Below the pieces are notes generated by a model that saw only the letters and a list, made by a program, of their open reading frames with translations, did not search any database and was not told the DNA's origin. Below are positions 49,912 to 61,229 of a DNA stretch of 64,000 nt, in pieces (the first letter of the stretch is position 1; the number at the start of each line of letters is the position of its first letter). The stretch is from Synanceia verrucosa (Eukaryota; Chordata; Actinopteri; Perciformes; Synanceiidae): the NCBI GenBank assembly GCA_029721515.1, contig CM056567.1, forward strand, positions 3,888,007-3,952,006, in the 5' to 3' direction. Both the position numbers and the translations under genes were made by a program.

Positions 49912-50822
49912 AAGTAGTATTGTCTCGAATAGGATTAATCTCTTTAATTCATTGATTTCATGCAGAGATCAAAGAGTCACACAGTTAAGTCCCTTTTAAT
50001 GTCATTTAAGCTTGTACTAGAAAATATGTGACTGCGGAGCAAAGCCCTGAGAGGCATAGAAAAGGACTTCATTTGCTGAGACAGCAGAGGGAAGTCCTTG
50101 CTACCTTTGGCCCAGAAAGGAGGAAAATCTCTCAACACTGAGAACTAATTAAGTGAATTATATCTGCTTCCCTGGAGTCCTGACAGGAACACCCAAGGGG
50201 AGAGAACAACCAGCTCCTGGCTTCCAGCTAATTCCCTCCTCGTCTCCTTTTCCTTCACCTACTTCTCTTTATTTCCTGCAGCGAATGCTCACCTTTCCCC
50301 TGCTGGGATGAGGAGGTGAGAGGTTTGTTCATGTCACAGCACCACCAACCCTCCTCTTCCTTTACAATCATGCTCCTCTCATTTCCCTTTGTGATCTTTG
50401 CATGCATAAAGCTGCTCCAGTCATTATTGTCATGTTAACAATGGATTGAATGGCAGTGTGTCGTTACAGGTGACGAACATACAGAGAGTTATCACCTGAC
50501 TCTGCCGCTCCACTAAGCTATCCGGCATCTCTCAACTCATGGTTTTGTTTTTAAGATAAACACAGCTAAAGTAAAGGGCATTTAGCAGTTAATTTATTCC
50601 CCTCAAGAAAGTGTGGAGACAACGTGCAGAGCTGAAAGGACAGTGAATATTGGAGAAACACTCCAACACTCAAAATGAACTGAACTAACAACCATGTCAT
50701 CTTTATAAGATGGTGAACGTCAGTGCAGGTTTAAGCCACAGAAACATCATAAGAGCTCTTTTCTTGGTTAAAGTAGTGAATAGGAGATATATTCATGTCA
50801 ACACAGACCCTGAGTTCCAGCT

Positions 50823-51230
50823 TTCAGTGCTGTGTTAGAAACAAGCAGTGAAAACAAGCTTTTTCCAACGCCGTCTTTTAGCCAAGACCAAGGGCTACTT
50901 TTCAAAGGTGGATCTTGAAAAGATCATCCAGCCCTTTATTACATTGAGGTTAGATTACTGCAACTTTCTGTATGTTGGCTTGGATAAGTCATCTTATCAA
51001 CTGACTTCAGCTCATGCAGAACTCAGCTGCTCGACTGCAACACTTAAAACACAGTTTTAGCGTCCCTCCACTGGCTCCCGGTCCTCTTTCACATTGATTT
51101 TAGAGTCTAGAGATGACAGGGCCTTCTTGAAGTCTAGAGGTGACACATCCTGTGTACAGCACTTTGATCGACTGGTGTTGTCTTCAATGTGCTCTGTAAA
51201 TAAATTTGACTTGACTTACTTTACTTGTAA
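50823..51230 (+). mobile_element. 3' end of a CR1/L2/Rex1-like LINE, degraded
   Basis: The frame from 50848 encodes FFQRRLLAKTKGYFSKVDLE and then FITLRLDYCNFLYVGL, the conserved C-terminal end of reverse transcriptases from the CR1/L2/Rex1 group. The frame is lost after about 60 residues by small deletions, and much of the following part is missing. The 3' end GTGCTCTGTAAATAAATTTG (about 51190-51210), with a TTGACTTGACTT tail, is typical of these LINEs. It is 5'-truncated and dead. Confidence 0.8.
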
Positions 51231-52585
51231 GACCCACCTTGTCACTACTAATCTTGAATTTTGAAGTCTTGATTTTTAGTACAGTATACTGGTACAGGAT
51301 TTCTGTAACAGTTGACTTTCTGCTGCTGCTTGTACTTCTTCCACCTTCAGAAAACCCTTTCCTCCACACTCTGCAGTCCAAATGTTGAGTCATTTCTAAC
51401 ATCAGTGCATCGTATTTTACCACATTGGTGTCACGACCTTGACTTTTAGTCACATGCTCCACTTCCCCTTCTGTTTTTTCCTAAAGAAAAGTGCCTGATA
51501 AGACAGAGTCGAGCCACAGAGGGTGTCTGTTTGTTTAACGTGCAGCTGTGCATCGTAGGGAAGAGCTCTTTCTCCATGAGTTTCACACGGGCGTCGACTC
51601 AAGCAGCTGTAAACCCACAGACCTCAGATTTATAGTCGTACAGTTGAGCTTAATAAAGAAACACAGCCCTGTCCGACACATAAGCCTGCATTAGCAAACA
51701 GCTTTGGCTGCAGCTCCAACAGGAGTGGTGTTGCTGTACGCTGACAGAATGCACAACTACCGCTGATTGTCACCTTGGCAATGAACATAACAGTAAATCT
51801 ATAAAAAGAAAACTCTGTGGTGATTTAATAAATCTCACCTGAGAGGTTTGCTGTTTATGTTTACACTGCTCAAAGGCCGGTATACAAACCACTACAGAAA
51901 GGTCACCCTGTGACTGATGGTTTCCGGTTTCCTCCGGCCTATCAGACGCCGTGGTTATCTCTCCAGTGCATTGTGGGGAAATGTCCATCAGGCCAACTTT
52001 CCTGATGGTCTATTGTCTTTTTTGATAAAAATTTCCCAAGCCGAGTCCAGCCTGTCTGCACTCAGTCTGTGACACAATGTCCCGTTAATTACTTAATGTG
52101 TATATAAAGAGCAGCACTGATGGACCCAAAACTTCATGTCATAGCTGCTATTTAAAGGCTTCCTTATGTTCACTTTAGACTGAAGCAAGATGTCGTATTT
52201 GGCTTTAAACAAGTGCCGTGTTTGTTCAAAGTCACCAGTCACTCTTTCTTTCTTTTCTTTTTTTCTTCATCCTTTATTTGGCCACTAAGGCCTCACTGAA
52301 ACTAAAGATCTCACATACAAATATATAGATGTACATACTGGCAGAGACAAGGTTGACTCTTGTTCCTCAGCCTGAGCTTCTGTCTGCAGCTACACATCCT
52401 GATAAACCATTAAACAGAGGGCAGACAAGCAGCATCATCCGACCTTTAAAATATCAACTCCATTCAGCCATATCACCTGCAGCAGAAGGTCACTGTGTCA
52501 GACTGTGTGCATGCTTACAGCATAGAAACCACAACAGAGTTACTTTTCCAGTTCTTTATCCGCTTAGACTCTTTAAAATTGTTTT
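51231..52585. other. No gene seen
   Basis: Short overlapping open frames only; no recognised domain or repeat. Confidence 0.5.
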
Positions 52586-52593
52586 CTGTTTGT

Positions 52594-53203
52594 CAGGGGC
52601 GTCACTAGGTTTTAAAAATGGGGGGCTTATCCCCCAGGTGAGGCTAATTGGCTAAATATATATAGTGGCATGCAAAGACTCTTTGAAGGGCAGGAAGAAA
52701 AAGAAAGAAAAGCGAGCATTTTTGCCTCCCAAGAGGACACTTTAGAGCAAATTTTTACCCCCAAAGAGGACACTTTAACATGCGTTTTTGCCTCCCAAGA
52801 GGCCACTTTAGTGCACATTTTTGCCTCCAAAGAGGGCACTTTAGTGCACATTTTTTCCTCCCAAAAGGGCACTTTCGTGCATCTGTTTGCCTCTCAAGAG
52901 GGCACTTTAGTGCACATTTTTGCCTCCAAAGAGGGCACTTTAACATGCGTTTTTACCTCCCAAGAGGGCACTTTAGTGCACATTTTTTCCTCCCAAAAGG
53001 GCACTTTAACATGCGTTTTTGCCTCCCAAGAGGGCACTTTTTTGCCTCCCAAAAGGGCAAAAATTATTAAGAATTATTATGAATGCTGTATTGCTCGATT
53101 ATTTATTTAAACTGATATTCTCGCGACCAAATTTTTAGGGGGGGGTTAAAAATATTTGATGGGGGCTTCAGCCCCCCCTAAAATAGGCCTAATGATGCCG
53201 CTG
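52594..53203 (+). mobile_element. hAT-like element with minisatellite, copy C
   Basis: The 610-bp element starts CAGGGGCGTCACTAGG, ends CCTAATGATGCCGCTG, and is flanked by the perfect 8-bp duplication CTGTTTGT (52586-52593 and 53204-53211). Subterminal GGGGGCTT...AGCCCCC blocks form a second inverted repeat. Most of the interior is a 33-bp minisatellite (separate entry). hAT-type and non-autonomous. Confidence 0.8.
52710..53070. repeat. 33-bp minisatellite, about 10 units
   Basis: Tandem units built on TTTGCCTCCCAAGAGGGCAC, with a following TTTAGTGCACAT or TTTAACATGCGT part. Two alternating unit types can be seen. Because 33 is a multiple of three, several frames on both strands stay open and give 11-residue repeats such as FASQEGTLVHI. 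These are not evidence of a protein. Confidence 0.85.
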
Positions 53204-53211
53204 CTGTTTGT

Positions 53212-56200
53212 GCTTTCACCAGCAGTCTGCTGGGTAGTCTGGCACAAGAGAGCGAGCGTTTCTTCCTGTGGGACACATTTTAGTCGGTAATGTCTGAACT
53301 CCCCAGCGAGGCTCATTTATGGCTCATGGAAAACAGTAACATGATCTTGACATCAAAGTTTTGAAACACCCCAAGATGATTTTCGAGGATTTCATGTGTT
53401 GATTTTAATGATAAGGCATACTGTACAAGTCGTGCCGATAAGCATTTCATGTGAGCTCAATCTGCAGCTTCCCTCGGACAGAAAATGCATACATCTTGAT
53501 TATGTAATAATTGTAGTCTTTGAAGTTCAGTTTTCCTCACAGAAGTTCTTCACGCTGTGGCCATAAAATAAACCGCTCTGCATGTTTCAGAGTCACTGAG
53601 TTCTTCCCGAGGGTTGAACACAAAGGCTGCTCGACGTGAATGAACAGAGGTCATCTATGCGTACGTTACTTCACATCTGGTTGAACGCAGACACACTCAC
53701 ACAAATACTGATCTCAAAGAAAGCCTCATTCCTCGCTCAGGCCATCGCCATCAACCCCTCCAGATTACAGATCACATGTCCTGTCACACAGGAGGAGGAG
53801 GAGGAGTGGATCAGCACTGTGGTGGTTTGTGGTGACTTCAGAGCAGAAAGCGAACACTTCCTGACTTTTTATTGCCCAGCAGAGCATCCCTTATCTGCGG
53901 GCAGGTAAACAAGCTGATGGTGTAGAGTCGTAGTGCTCTCCAGGGGAAACCATTGTGTCGGCTCCGGTTTGTATAGCCTCACTTTAAAGATTTCCACCGG
54001 CCTTCCTCCGAGCTATACAATCACTCACAGGGTCTCAGCTTAGCTGTGACAGGAACTCCTGCTGGGAGGACTTGAAAAACAGAGATTCTTTGTGGTGTCC
54101 TCAAACAATACAAACTGTATTTCCTCACATACAGTGAAGAGGCCTTTTGAAGTTATATCATTAGTTGTACACCCTAAAGTGAGAACAGTTCAAAAACACC
54201 TGCTTTATTAGGAATATCACTGAGGGGCTGACATGCTGAGGACGTTTTCAGTGCATCGGGCAACTGTTTCAGTCTGTCTGCGATAAAAGGCGTGTGAAAG
54301 ACACAATGTTCAAGGCATTTAGTGTGCAATGAGAGGGCCTGTCATGTTTTTGTACACCATGTAGTCAGTACTCTCTCTAATGTAAATGCATCACAATACT
54401 TTTTCTTATATAATATTTCTGATATAATATAATGTTTTTATTTCTTAATATGGATTTTTTTTGTGCTACTTATGTTTTAAGGTTTTAATGCTGGCAGAGC
54501 CTAAAGGAGAGACAATAACAATAACACTACAATACTCTACAATACCAATAATGATGCAAACAGGACATGCATGGGAAGAGGAGGCAAGCAGCCAGATGAA
54601 CGGAGAAGGTGATACAGTAACAACACTACAGACAGAAAACTGTGAACAGAACCATCACAATTCATATGCATTTCTGTGGGACCAGTCTGCACTGCAAGAA
54701 CTAAGGCAAAAGCAAAGAATCTCAAAACACATGAGTGTGTGTGAAATAGCTTGAGCTGAGCCGGTGACCTCTGACCTCTCTGTGTGGGAGGCTAAAGAGA
54801 AGTGAAAGCTTTTCCTCATCTGTTCCTGTTTCTTGTGTAGGACTGTCATGTTATAGATGCGAGTCTGTCTATATGTATGCAGTGGAGATTGTGAGCCATC
54901 AGATGCAGAATTAAGTGTCCATGGCTGCTGATGTGTGATAAATAATGATGATTTAAAAAGTCCAGGACTGACAGCTCCACACTGCAATCTGTGATCCAAA
55001 ACAGAGTCCCTTCCTGGAATCCCAGTCATGTCTCGGAGTGTTTTGGGAAGATAATAGCACAGCCTGCCTCTGTGCGACCAGACAGGGTGCAGCTTGCATA
55101 ACATCCAGAGACGTGTTGATGAAATCAGAGTTAGCGCTTAACTGGATTGTGAGGTTCATAGGAAAGAAAGCTTGTTGCACGGCAACCTGCCTCCCCTGCA
55201 GCTCCGTGGGGCCTCAACTGACATAGTTCTGCCCAGCTGTTTGGTTGCCATGGGAGACTGATCTTGGGTCAGCATAGGTGCCACAGGACCTGCGGGGAGG
55301 ATTGAGGTAAAACTGATGTGTGCTCAGTGTTTTCGAGTGAATGTGGCGGCGTGCACTTTGCAGGAAAACCTCTTAAGACATATCTAGTTGGGGGACGGGA
55401 CGGTCTCAAGGTCGTCGCCTCCCTGCAGCAGAAACCTGAAGGAAAAACACAAAGAGTGGGAGTCAGACTCAACATCAAGCTGCAAAGAGAGAGCTGACAT
55501 CAAGCTGTTGTGAAGCTGTCTCAGTCTGAGCATGTTAATGCTGAGTTAGTAGCTGAAAACAGGCTAGGTTTTGTTTTTTAACATCAAACTTCAGAACAAG
55601 CATAAAACCTGGACAGTAAATTTACAGTAGTTTAAAGTAGAGAAATGACTGGAAATTCTAAACACCATCACAGTTAATTTCCACTGGATGCGAAACGACG
55701 CTGACGTTAGCCAAAGGCTGACGTCCGTCGTCCATCAATACCCACCAGATCTGCGTGGAATCGCGAGAACGAGATCTCGCTGACTAACAAGATCTCACGA
55801 ATTCTCGTGTAATCGTGTGATATAGCGGGTTGTAGCGAAGCGTCAGTTAAAGAGAACCACCCTGTGTCCACTGAGTAGAGGGAACTAGATTATATGATCC
55901 GCCACGAAAATAAACCAGATTTTTTATTTTGTGTCTGTACACAACTTCCTGTCCCACACTGTGCTGAATTCATGCGCCGTGCTCCGACGTCCGATAAAAA
56001 TAGAAGCTCTGTCGATTTGTTGTTTTGCTTTGCTCTGCATATTAAATTATTGTGACTGAATATTTATAGGTTGAGTAAATGACTTTAGCAGCTCCTCCTC
56101 AAGCCAGGGCAAATACATAATCACTCTGGTCAGATTTTACTACTGAGCACAAATATAAAAATGTCCCACATTGTGTCCTACATGAAGGCTAATGCATCTT

Positions 56201-56680
56201 CAGCCCCGTCAATCCACTCAAACATGAAAGGACAGAGTTTAAGTTAAGGACAAGCGGAGGAAGGGTGTCAACGCTGCAGCTCAAGTGGAGCTTTCCAGAT
56301 GTTTTGCAAAGGATGTGAGTTCATTCTTCTACAGTCAAAGACAAACTTTCTAAATGCAAAAACAGCTCCAGTGTCAACAAGATACCTTTTTCTACCACAG
56401 GAACACACATAAATCATGTGTGTACTCTATGAGACAACAGACTGTATATATGCCACATTATAGCATCAGTGTATTACATTATGAGAAATGACATTTACTC
56501 TGCTGTTCTCTTTTATCTCCCAGCAGGCTTCTCACTATCATGATCCTTCCTGAACAGTTTCCTAATTTTATGCCACTCTGCAGATCAACTGTGGGCAGTG
56601 GAGGAAGATCAGGACCTTTGCTCTCCAGTCAAATACCTCCATTTCTATCCTGTTTGACCTGAGAGAGAATTTCACTGTTA
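53212..56680. other. Intergenic; one exon-like segment
   Basis: Holds the candidate exon at 55384-55435 and a patch of alternating CGAGATCTCG/ATCTCACGA-type sequence at 55755-55815 that looks repeat-derived. Otherwise nothing recognised. Confidence 0.45.
55384..55435 (-). CDS. Candidate short terminal exon of an unknown gene
   Basis: On the minus strand an excellent pyrimidine-rich acceptor (TTTGTGTTTTTCCTTCAG) at 55436 is followed, in one frame, by FLLQGGDDLETVPSPN and a TAG stop. The acidic C-terminal-tail look and the strong acceptor suggest a real last exon, but no upstream coding exon was identified on the minus strand between 55.5 and 59.6 kb. A second frame also stays open for about 65 codons. 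The protein family is not recognised. Confidence 0.22.
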
Positions 56681-57608
56681 AAGCTATAGTCTGTCATGTT
56701 AGAGAGCTAGCAACATTTGAAAGGGGCCTCCTATGAGCTCCACCCCTCCTCCAAAGCCACGCCCCCTCAAACTTGAACATCTGACAGTAGGGTTTTTCAT
56801 CAGGGAGAGGAGAGCCGATATGCTACATCACCACAGTAAAAAACTTCCCGTTCAAAGCTAATATATAAATGTCATTTTATCACCTTTATAATGCAGACAC
56901 TGAAGACTATGGCTATGCAATATGGTCAAAATATCATATCCTATAACCTCTTCTATACAAGTGGCACCCACGACTGGCTTACACCCACAGAGAAGCTAAT
57001 GTTAGCATTGGGCTAATACATGCTACAAAGGTAGCTAAGTTAGCAAACATTACAAATTTCATGAAAATAATAACTCCTCCTGAAGCTAAACAAATAATTA
57101 CCTGTCCAACGGAACAAAAGCAGAAATTTCTACATGTCTCAGTGTCTCCACTGATGTTCACTCTGGTTTGTCCTCTTATCTTTATCCAGAGTTTTGTCTT
57201 TCAGTCTTTTCTGCCTCCCTCTTTCTTCTCTTTGTCTGTTTAGCAGACAAAGCCGTCAGAAGTAACATTGGAAGTGGTATTTTTGGCTGCATTTTCTCTA
57301 ACATTGTTCCCTACAGAACAGATCCTCCAGCTATCTCTACATTTCTGCAGAGCAGTGTGCTGGATATTTCTAGAAACAGTGGGGAGGAGGGAGGGACAGA
57401 GGGGCGTGGTCAGGACGAGACATGAAGGCATCTGATTGGTTCTTTCCATTTGGTTCTAGAGGCAGTTGATTGGTCAGTTTTTACAGTCCTGCAGCTTCCA
57501 CAAAGGTCTGATTCTTTTCCTTCCTTTTTCTGAACACATAATGTATTGATGCTCTCAGTGTGGAAGGACCATAAAAGTGCTTCTGAACAGAATGACAGAC
57601 TATAGCTT
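56681..57608. mobile_element. 928-bp TIR element with TA flanks
   Basis: The ends AAGCTATAGTCTGTCAT and its exact reverse complement bound a 928-bp segment. TA dinucleotides lie on both outer sides (56679-56680 and 57609-57610), a possible TA target duplication of the Tc1/mariner type. The interior has GCCACGCCCCCTC and short open frames but nothing like a transposase, so it is non-autonomous. Superfamily assignment is uncertain. Confidence 0.7.
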
Positions 57609-57610
57609 TA

Positions 57611-59610
57611 CTGTTTTTACTTATATTGTTCCTATTCTAATATTCAGAGCCACATGCAGATAGCTCCACTTTCCATGAAGTAAGAGACATGGAGTGTTAA
57701 ATCAAGAAGTTGGAGATGAACCAGGGAGGTGGAGGTCTGCCTCGTTCCCCACAGTTATCCAAACAGAGTGATGAGAGGATGCCTGTGGATCACAAGCGCT
57801 GCACCTGTAAGCCGATCTGTAGCAGATGTGATCTTTTCTCTCTGGCTGTGAGAAAATGATCGAGCCTTTACGGTACTTTTATAACATGCTCACAGATGAA
57901 GAATTTAAGGTTACTCCATCATGTTTATCTATATGTTAACGTAATATAGCAATATCTTCATAGTGGTGGGAGGTAATAGTCATAATGATATACAGTAGAT
58001 CACACTCAAGTCCAACAAAGACAAAACATCACACAGGAGCACCACTATATTTTAACTCTTTGAGTGCCATTGACGTTTTTATATGTCAAAGTGTTTTTTC
58101 AGCAGCAGGCACAAGATGGCGCTCTCACAGCCTGTGAGTAATACTGGGGCTTCTGGGAGATGTAGTCAGAGCATAAAGAGACGGTATACACCACAGAGAT
58201 CAAAACAGGAAGTGGAGACGATCGAGATTAGAGAGTAAAACAAACAGAATCTGGACAAAAAGTGGTGACTTTGGTGAAAGTGTCCTCTACTCTACCTCTG
58301 ATAAAACAAGAATGGAACAAGGTAAAAACAAACATTTTTTTCATGATGAAATAGAGAGTCTCTTCTTTCATTTGAGCTATTCACTGTTTTCAGAGTCATA
58401 GTACAAAATATTCTGTGGGTCTTGAAATATGACTCAAAATGAACAAAAACTCTGGCACAAGGCACTTCCTGTTTTATAAATCAGCTGGCACTCAAAGAGT
58501 TAAAGTAAAATTATTTTTTCTTAAAGTAAAATGTATTTTCAGTGCTAGCTCATGCTGTATTACGTCCTAATGATATGATGCCTTTCATCTCTCATTTCAA
58601 AACTTTGGCTTGGCATCATGTGTGCACAGTAAGGAGGACAATGTTAGAAATAGAATTTCATAATAAGATATTGTGCATGTAGTGACACATTTTCCTGTAT
58701 TTAAAGGACTAAAAAGACAAGAGACACTGTGAACTCTGGGCTTTTTAGGCCACTAGAGGTAAGTGTTAAGTGCGTAGAGAAAATAATTCAACAGCATTTA
58801 ACACAACTGATGACACTCTGATACACCTCTACACTGGTGACCTCTGCTTGCCATCCCCTGTGATGTCCTGACAAACTGTGCCTTCCTCGATGACTGCTGG
58901 TACTATTGTCCAAGCAGACGGGAACAAGACTTCTGCCCCGCGGTTCCACCTGTTTCAGCTGTTTTGTCCATTAGGTCCAATCAGGGACATCGTCTCCCTT
59001 TTCCTGTCATGGGAAAGTAGCCTGGAACAATCTCCTCTCTCCAACATGCAGAAACACAAACACTTGACCAGCAGCCAAAAGGTGGGGAAGATCCATAATA
59101 CTTTTAGTTCCTCCGTGTTCACACAGCTGCCAGTTCATGTGCAACAGGAAATGTTCGACCTCCCCAAAAGGAAAAGGGAATACACTTCCTCGCTTGACCT
59201 CCCTGTGTGATGCTTTCAGTATAGCCAAAGAGTTCACATTCCTGCAGGAGTCCCTGCCGACACGCATCATGTATCATCAGGGCGGCTGGTTTTTACTTTG
59301 TGACCTTTAAACAGCAAATATGTTTTGGCTTTTTGTCCTCTGGCCACCAGGAAGCATGAAATGTGACTGCATGGGGAATATTTAGGGTAATATTCACCGA
59401 GCACGGGAATAAAGCATTAAAGTCAGGATATCAGCTTGTCAGATTAGTAGGTATGTTCCCATTAGGGCACATTTTTTTTGTGCAGCATTCCTCAGCATGA
59501 TCCACCTAATGATGGGAAAGCACCCAAGAATGTCATAATGGAGGTTACACCATCTGAATAAACAGCAGACAAACAGATCCCCCGGCTATCGTCAGCTTCA
59601 ATGAACTCAC
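57611..59610. other. Intergenic downstream of FABP
   Basis: Contains MITE copy 9. Open frames at 58878-59270 overlap on both strands and are not recognised. Confidence 0.5.
58052..58503 (+). mobile_element. piggyBac-like MITE copy 9 (best preserved ends)
   Basis: Plus-oriented. The ends TTAACTCTTTGAGTGCCA and its exact reverse complement flank a 452-bp element with TTAA at both sides. The 18-bp perfect terminal inverted repeat and TTAA target site are the marks of piggyBac-type elements. The inner motif is TGACGTTTTTATATGTCA, and CTTCTGGGAGATGTAGT lies near 58150-58166. It lies about 1.3 kb beyond the end of the FABP gene. No transposase is encoded. Confidence 0.85.
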
Positions 59611-59643
59611 AGAGACGGCAGATCTGACAAATCTTCATTCACT

Positions 59644-59649
59644 TTTATT
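59644..59649 (-). terminator. Poly(A) signal of the FABP gene
   Basis: AATAAA on the minus strand (TTTATT on +), about 162 nt after the FABP stop codon. Cleavage is expected about 15-25 nt further, near 59620-59630, giving a short 3' UTR as is usual for FABP mRNAs. Confidence 0.6.
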
Positions 59650-59810
59650 CAAATCACCACAACAGTTCCAAATGAAACCAAATGTTGGAGAACAGAGGCA
59701 CAGAGAATTTGATTTTGGCAACACAGTGAAGATATAGAGAATAAAGGAAGAGCAGAACACGCCTTTACTTCAGTTTGGTACTACGCTCATTGAACTGAGC
59801 CTGTATCCCA

Positions 59811-61044
59811 TCATGCCTCCTTGACGTACGTCCTCACCGCGATCACTTCTCCCATGATGCATTTCTGTGGGAAAAGAGGGTGATCAGGTCTGAGGATCAG
59901 CACAGTTTAGTCACAGTAAATGTGACGGACAGTGGAAATGATGTGAGATTATATTCAGTAGTTTTGATCTTGGGCCTGAATCATTTTGAAGATGGCAAAC
60001 TTTGGAAAAACTACTTTTTGTTTTGTTTCCAGTTCCAATGGTTTAAATTATAAAAATCTGCATTTTTTTGCAGCTTTCTAACACTGAAATGTGTATTTCT
60101 ACAGTTACTGGAGACTCTGTGCTTCTCAAAAGAGGTTGGTGACTTTCCTTAACTGCAATATTTTCTTAATCACTCTCTCTCTCTAAGTTCTTTTCATAGT
60201 AGTTAATTGCATAATTGCACAATATTATATTATATATAAATCATTATTTGCACCCTAAAATAACAGGCTATGAACATATTACATGTGAAAAGAGCATTTG
60301 ATTCATTTATTTGGGTTAAAATGCAAAGATACTCATGAGTGAAATTAATTAAAGACATTTAGTTGCTAAGTTACCACCAAACTACCTGGTTTAATTCCCC
60401 AAATTAAAAAAAAAAAATCATCTTACTGCTATCAATTTCCCATCTGTGATCTCCCTCTCGATATTCGTCTCTTTTCCATCCCAGCTCTGTTTCTGAACAA
60501 GTTTTCCATTCTCCAGAGTCACCACGGTCTGCAGGGCACAAGAGACAAGCCGTTATAAAGTCCAGACCCAGACCAGGACCCAGACCAGGACCCAGACCAC
60601 CACACTAACCCTGGTTTTCCTGTCGTCTGCAGTTGTCTCATCAAAGGGCTCGTTGAGCTTGAATTTGATCTCAGTGGTTTTGAAGGTGCTCTGAGACTTC
60701 AAGCACACCATCCCCTGATCATCCACGGTCACTATCAAACTGGGTTTGGTTCGATTCCCCACCTGCCGGGTCGCAAACCCCACACCTGCACAGCGCAGCA
60801 GCAAAATGCATTAGGTATAATAAAGAAACAATGAAAAGAAAAATGTTTTTATTATTTTTAATGTGCAAAGGCATGAAATCAACAGGGTATCACCCTTAGA
60901 ATAAGTTAAAAAGAGTTAGAAAGAGTAAATTTACTGCTAAAAACTACCAATAAACACAAACTCTCTCCTACCAATCGCTTTCATGTAGTCATCAAAGTTC
61001 TCGCTGGTGATCATTTTCCACGTCCCAACAAATTTCTCGACCAT
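59811..61044 (-). CDS. fabp11a: Fatty-acid-binding protein, fabp11/FABP4-like (4 exons)
   Basis: Coding exons on the minus strand are 61044-60972 (73 bp), 60785-60610 (176 bp), 60528-60427 (102 bp) and 59864-59811 (54 bp including TGA). They give 134 aa. The four-exon layout, with exons near 73, 173, 102 and 51 bp, is the signature of the intracellular lipid-binding-protein family. Residues 6-24 contain GTWKMITSENFDDYMKAI, and ADDRK is at 77-81. The carboxylate-binding residues R108, R128 and Y130 (in RTYVKEA) are all present. The protein binds long-chain fatty acids in the cytosol and carries them to membranes and nuclear receptors. It most resembles teleost fabp11 (the adipocyte FABP4 counterpart), and exon 2 is one codon longer than in mammalian FABP4. 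The a/b paralogue label is a guess. The next gene upstream on the same strand is MRPL53. Confidence 0.95.
60562..60598. repeat. 12-bp tandem repeat in FABP intron 2
   Basis: About three copies of the 12-mer ACCAGGACCCAG lie just inside the 5' end of FABP intron 2. The unit is a multiple of three and runs in frame with exon 2, so an unspliced read would continue as an open frame (the VWVLVWVLVW-like tail of the exon 2 reading frame). It is intronic, because exon 3 picks up the correct FABP sequence. Confidence 0.7.
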
Positions 61045-61114
61045 CTTTGCAGCTTTTCAGGTGAAATCCTCCACAAACAGCCTCTGGGTCCAAGTCTGTC
61101 CGTGTGGGACCAGA

Positions 61115-61166
61115 CTGCTTTTTAAAGGGCCACTCTGACGGCAAGAGAGGCGACAGGAGCCAATCA
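61115..61166 (-). promoter_or_regulatory. FABP core promoter: TATA-like and CCAAT boxes
   Basis: On the minus strand a TTTAAAAAG box (about 61119-61126) lies about 75-80 bp upstream of the FABP ATG. An inverted-orientation-consistent GATTGG/CCAAT box is at 61160-61164, about 35-40 bp further upstream. This spacing is typical of a TATA-driven, tissue-regulated FABP promoter, with a short 5' UTR of about 45-50 nt expected. The transcription start is inferred, not observed. Confidence 0.6.
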
Positions 61167-61229
61167 CACCCTGCCACGTCACTAAACAACGTTTTTTTTA
61201 AGTCCCGCCCCCAGCCCCTCTATATGCTA

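Noticed and set aside
52700..53070. CRISPR-like array
   Set aside because: Units are contiguous 33-bp repeats without unique spacers, inside a hAT-like element of a vertebrate genome. It is a minisatellite.
57757..57811. Plus-strand segment with CCCCACAG acceptor and CACCTGTAAG donor
   Set aside because: The 50-bp open segment (LSKQSDERMPVDHKRCT) has splice-like borders but no neighbouring exons, no recognised homology, and lies next to a transposon. Probably chance.
58878..59270. 110- and 87-codon frames on opposite strands near the FABP 3' end
   Set aside because: Overlapping antisense frames without splice context or recognisable domains.
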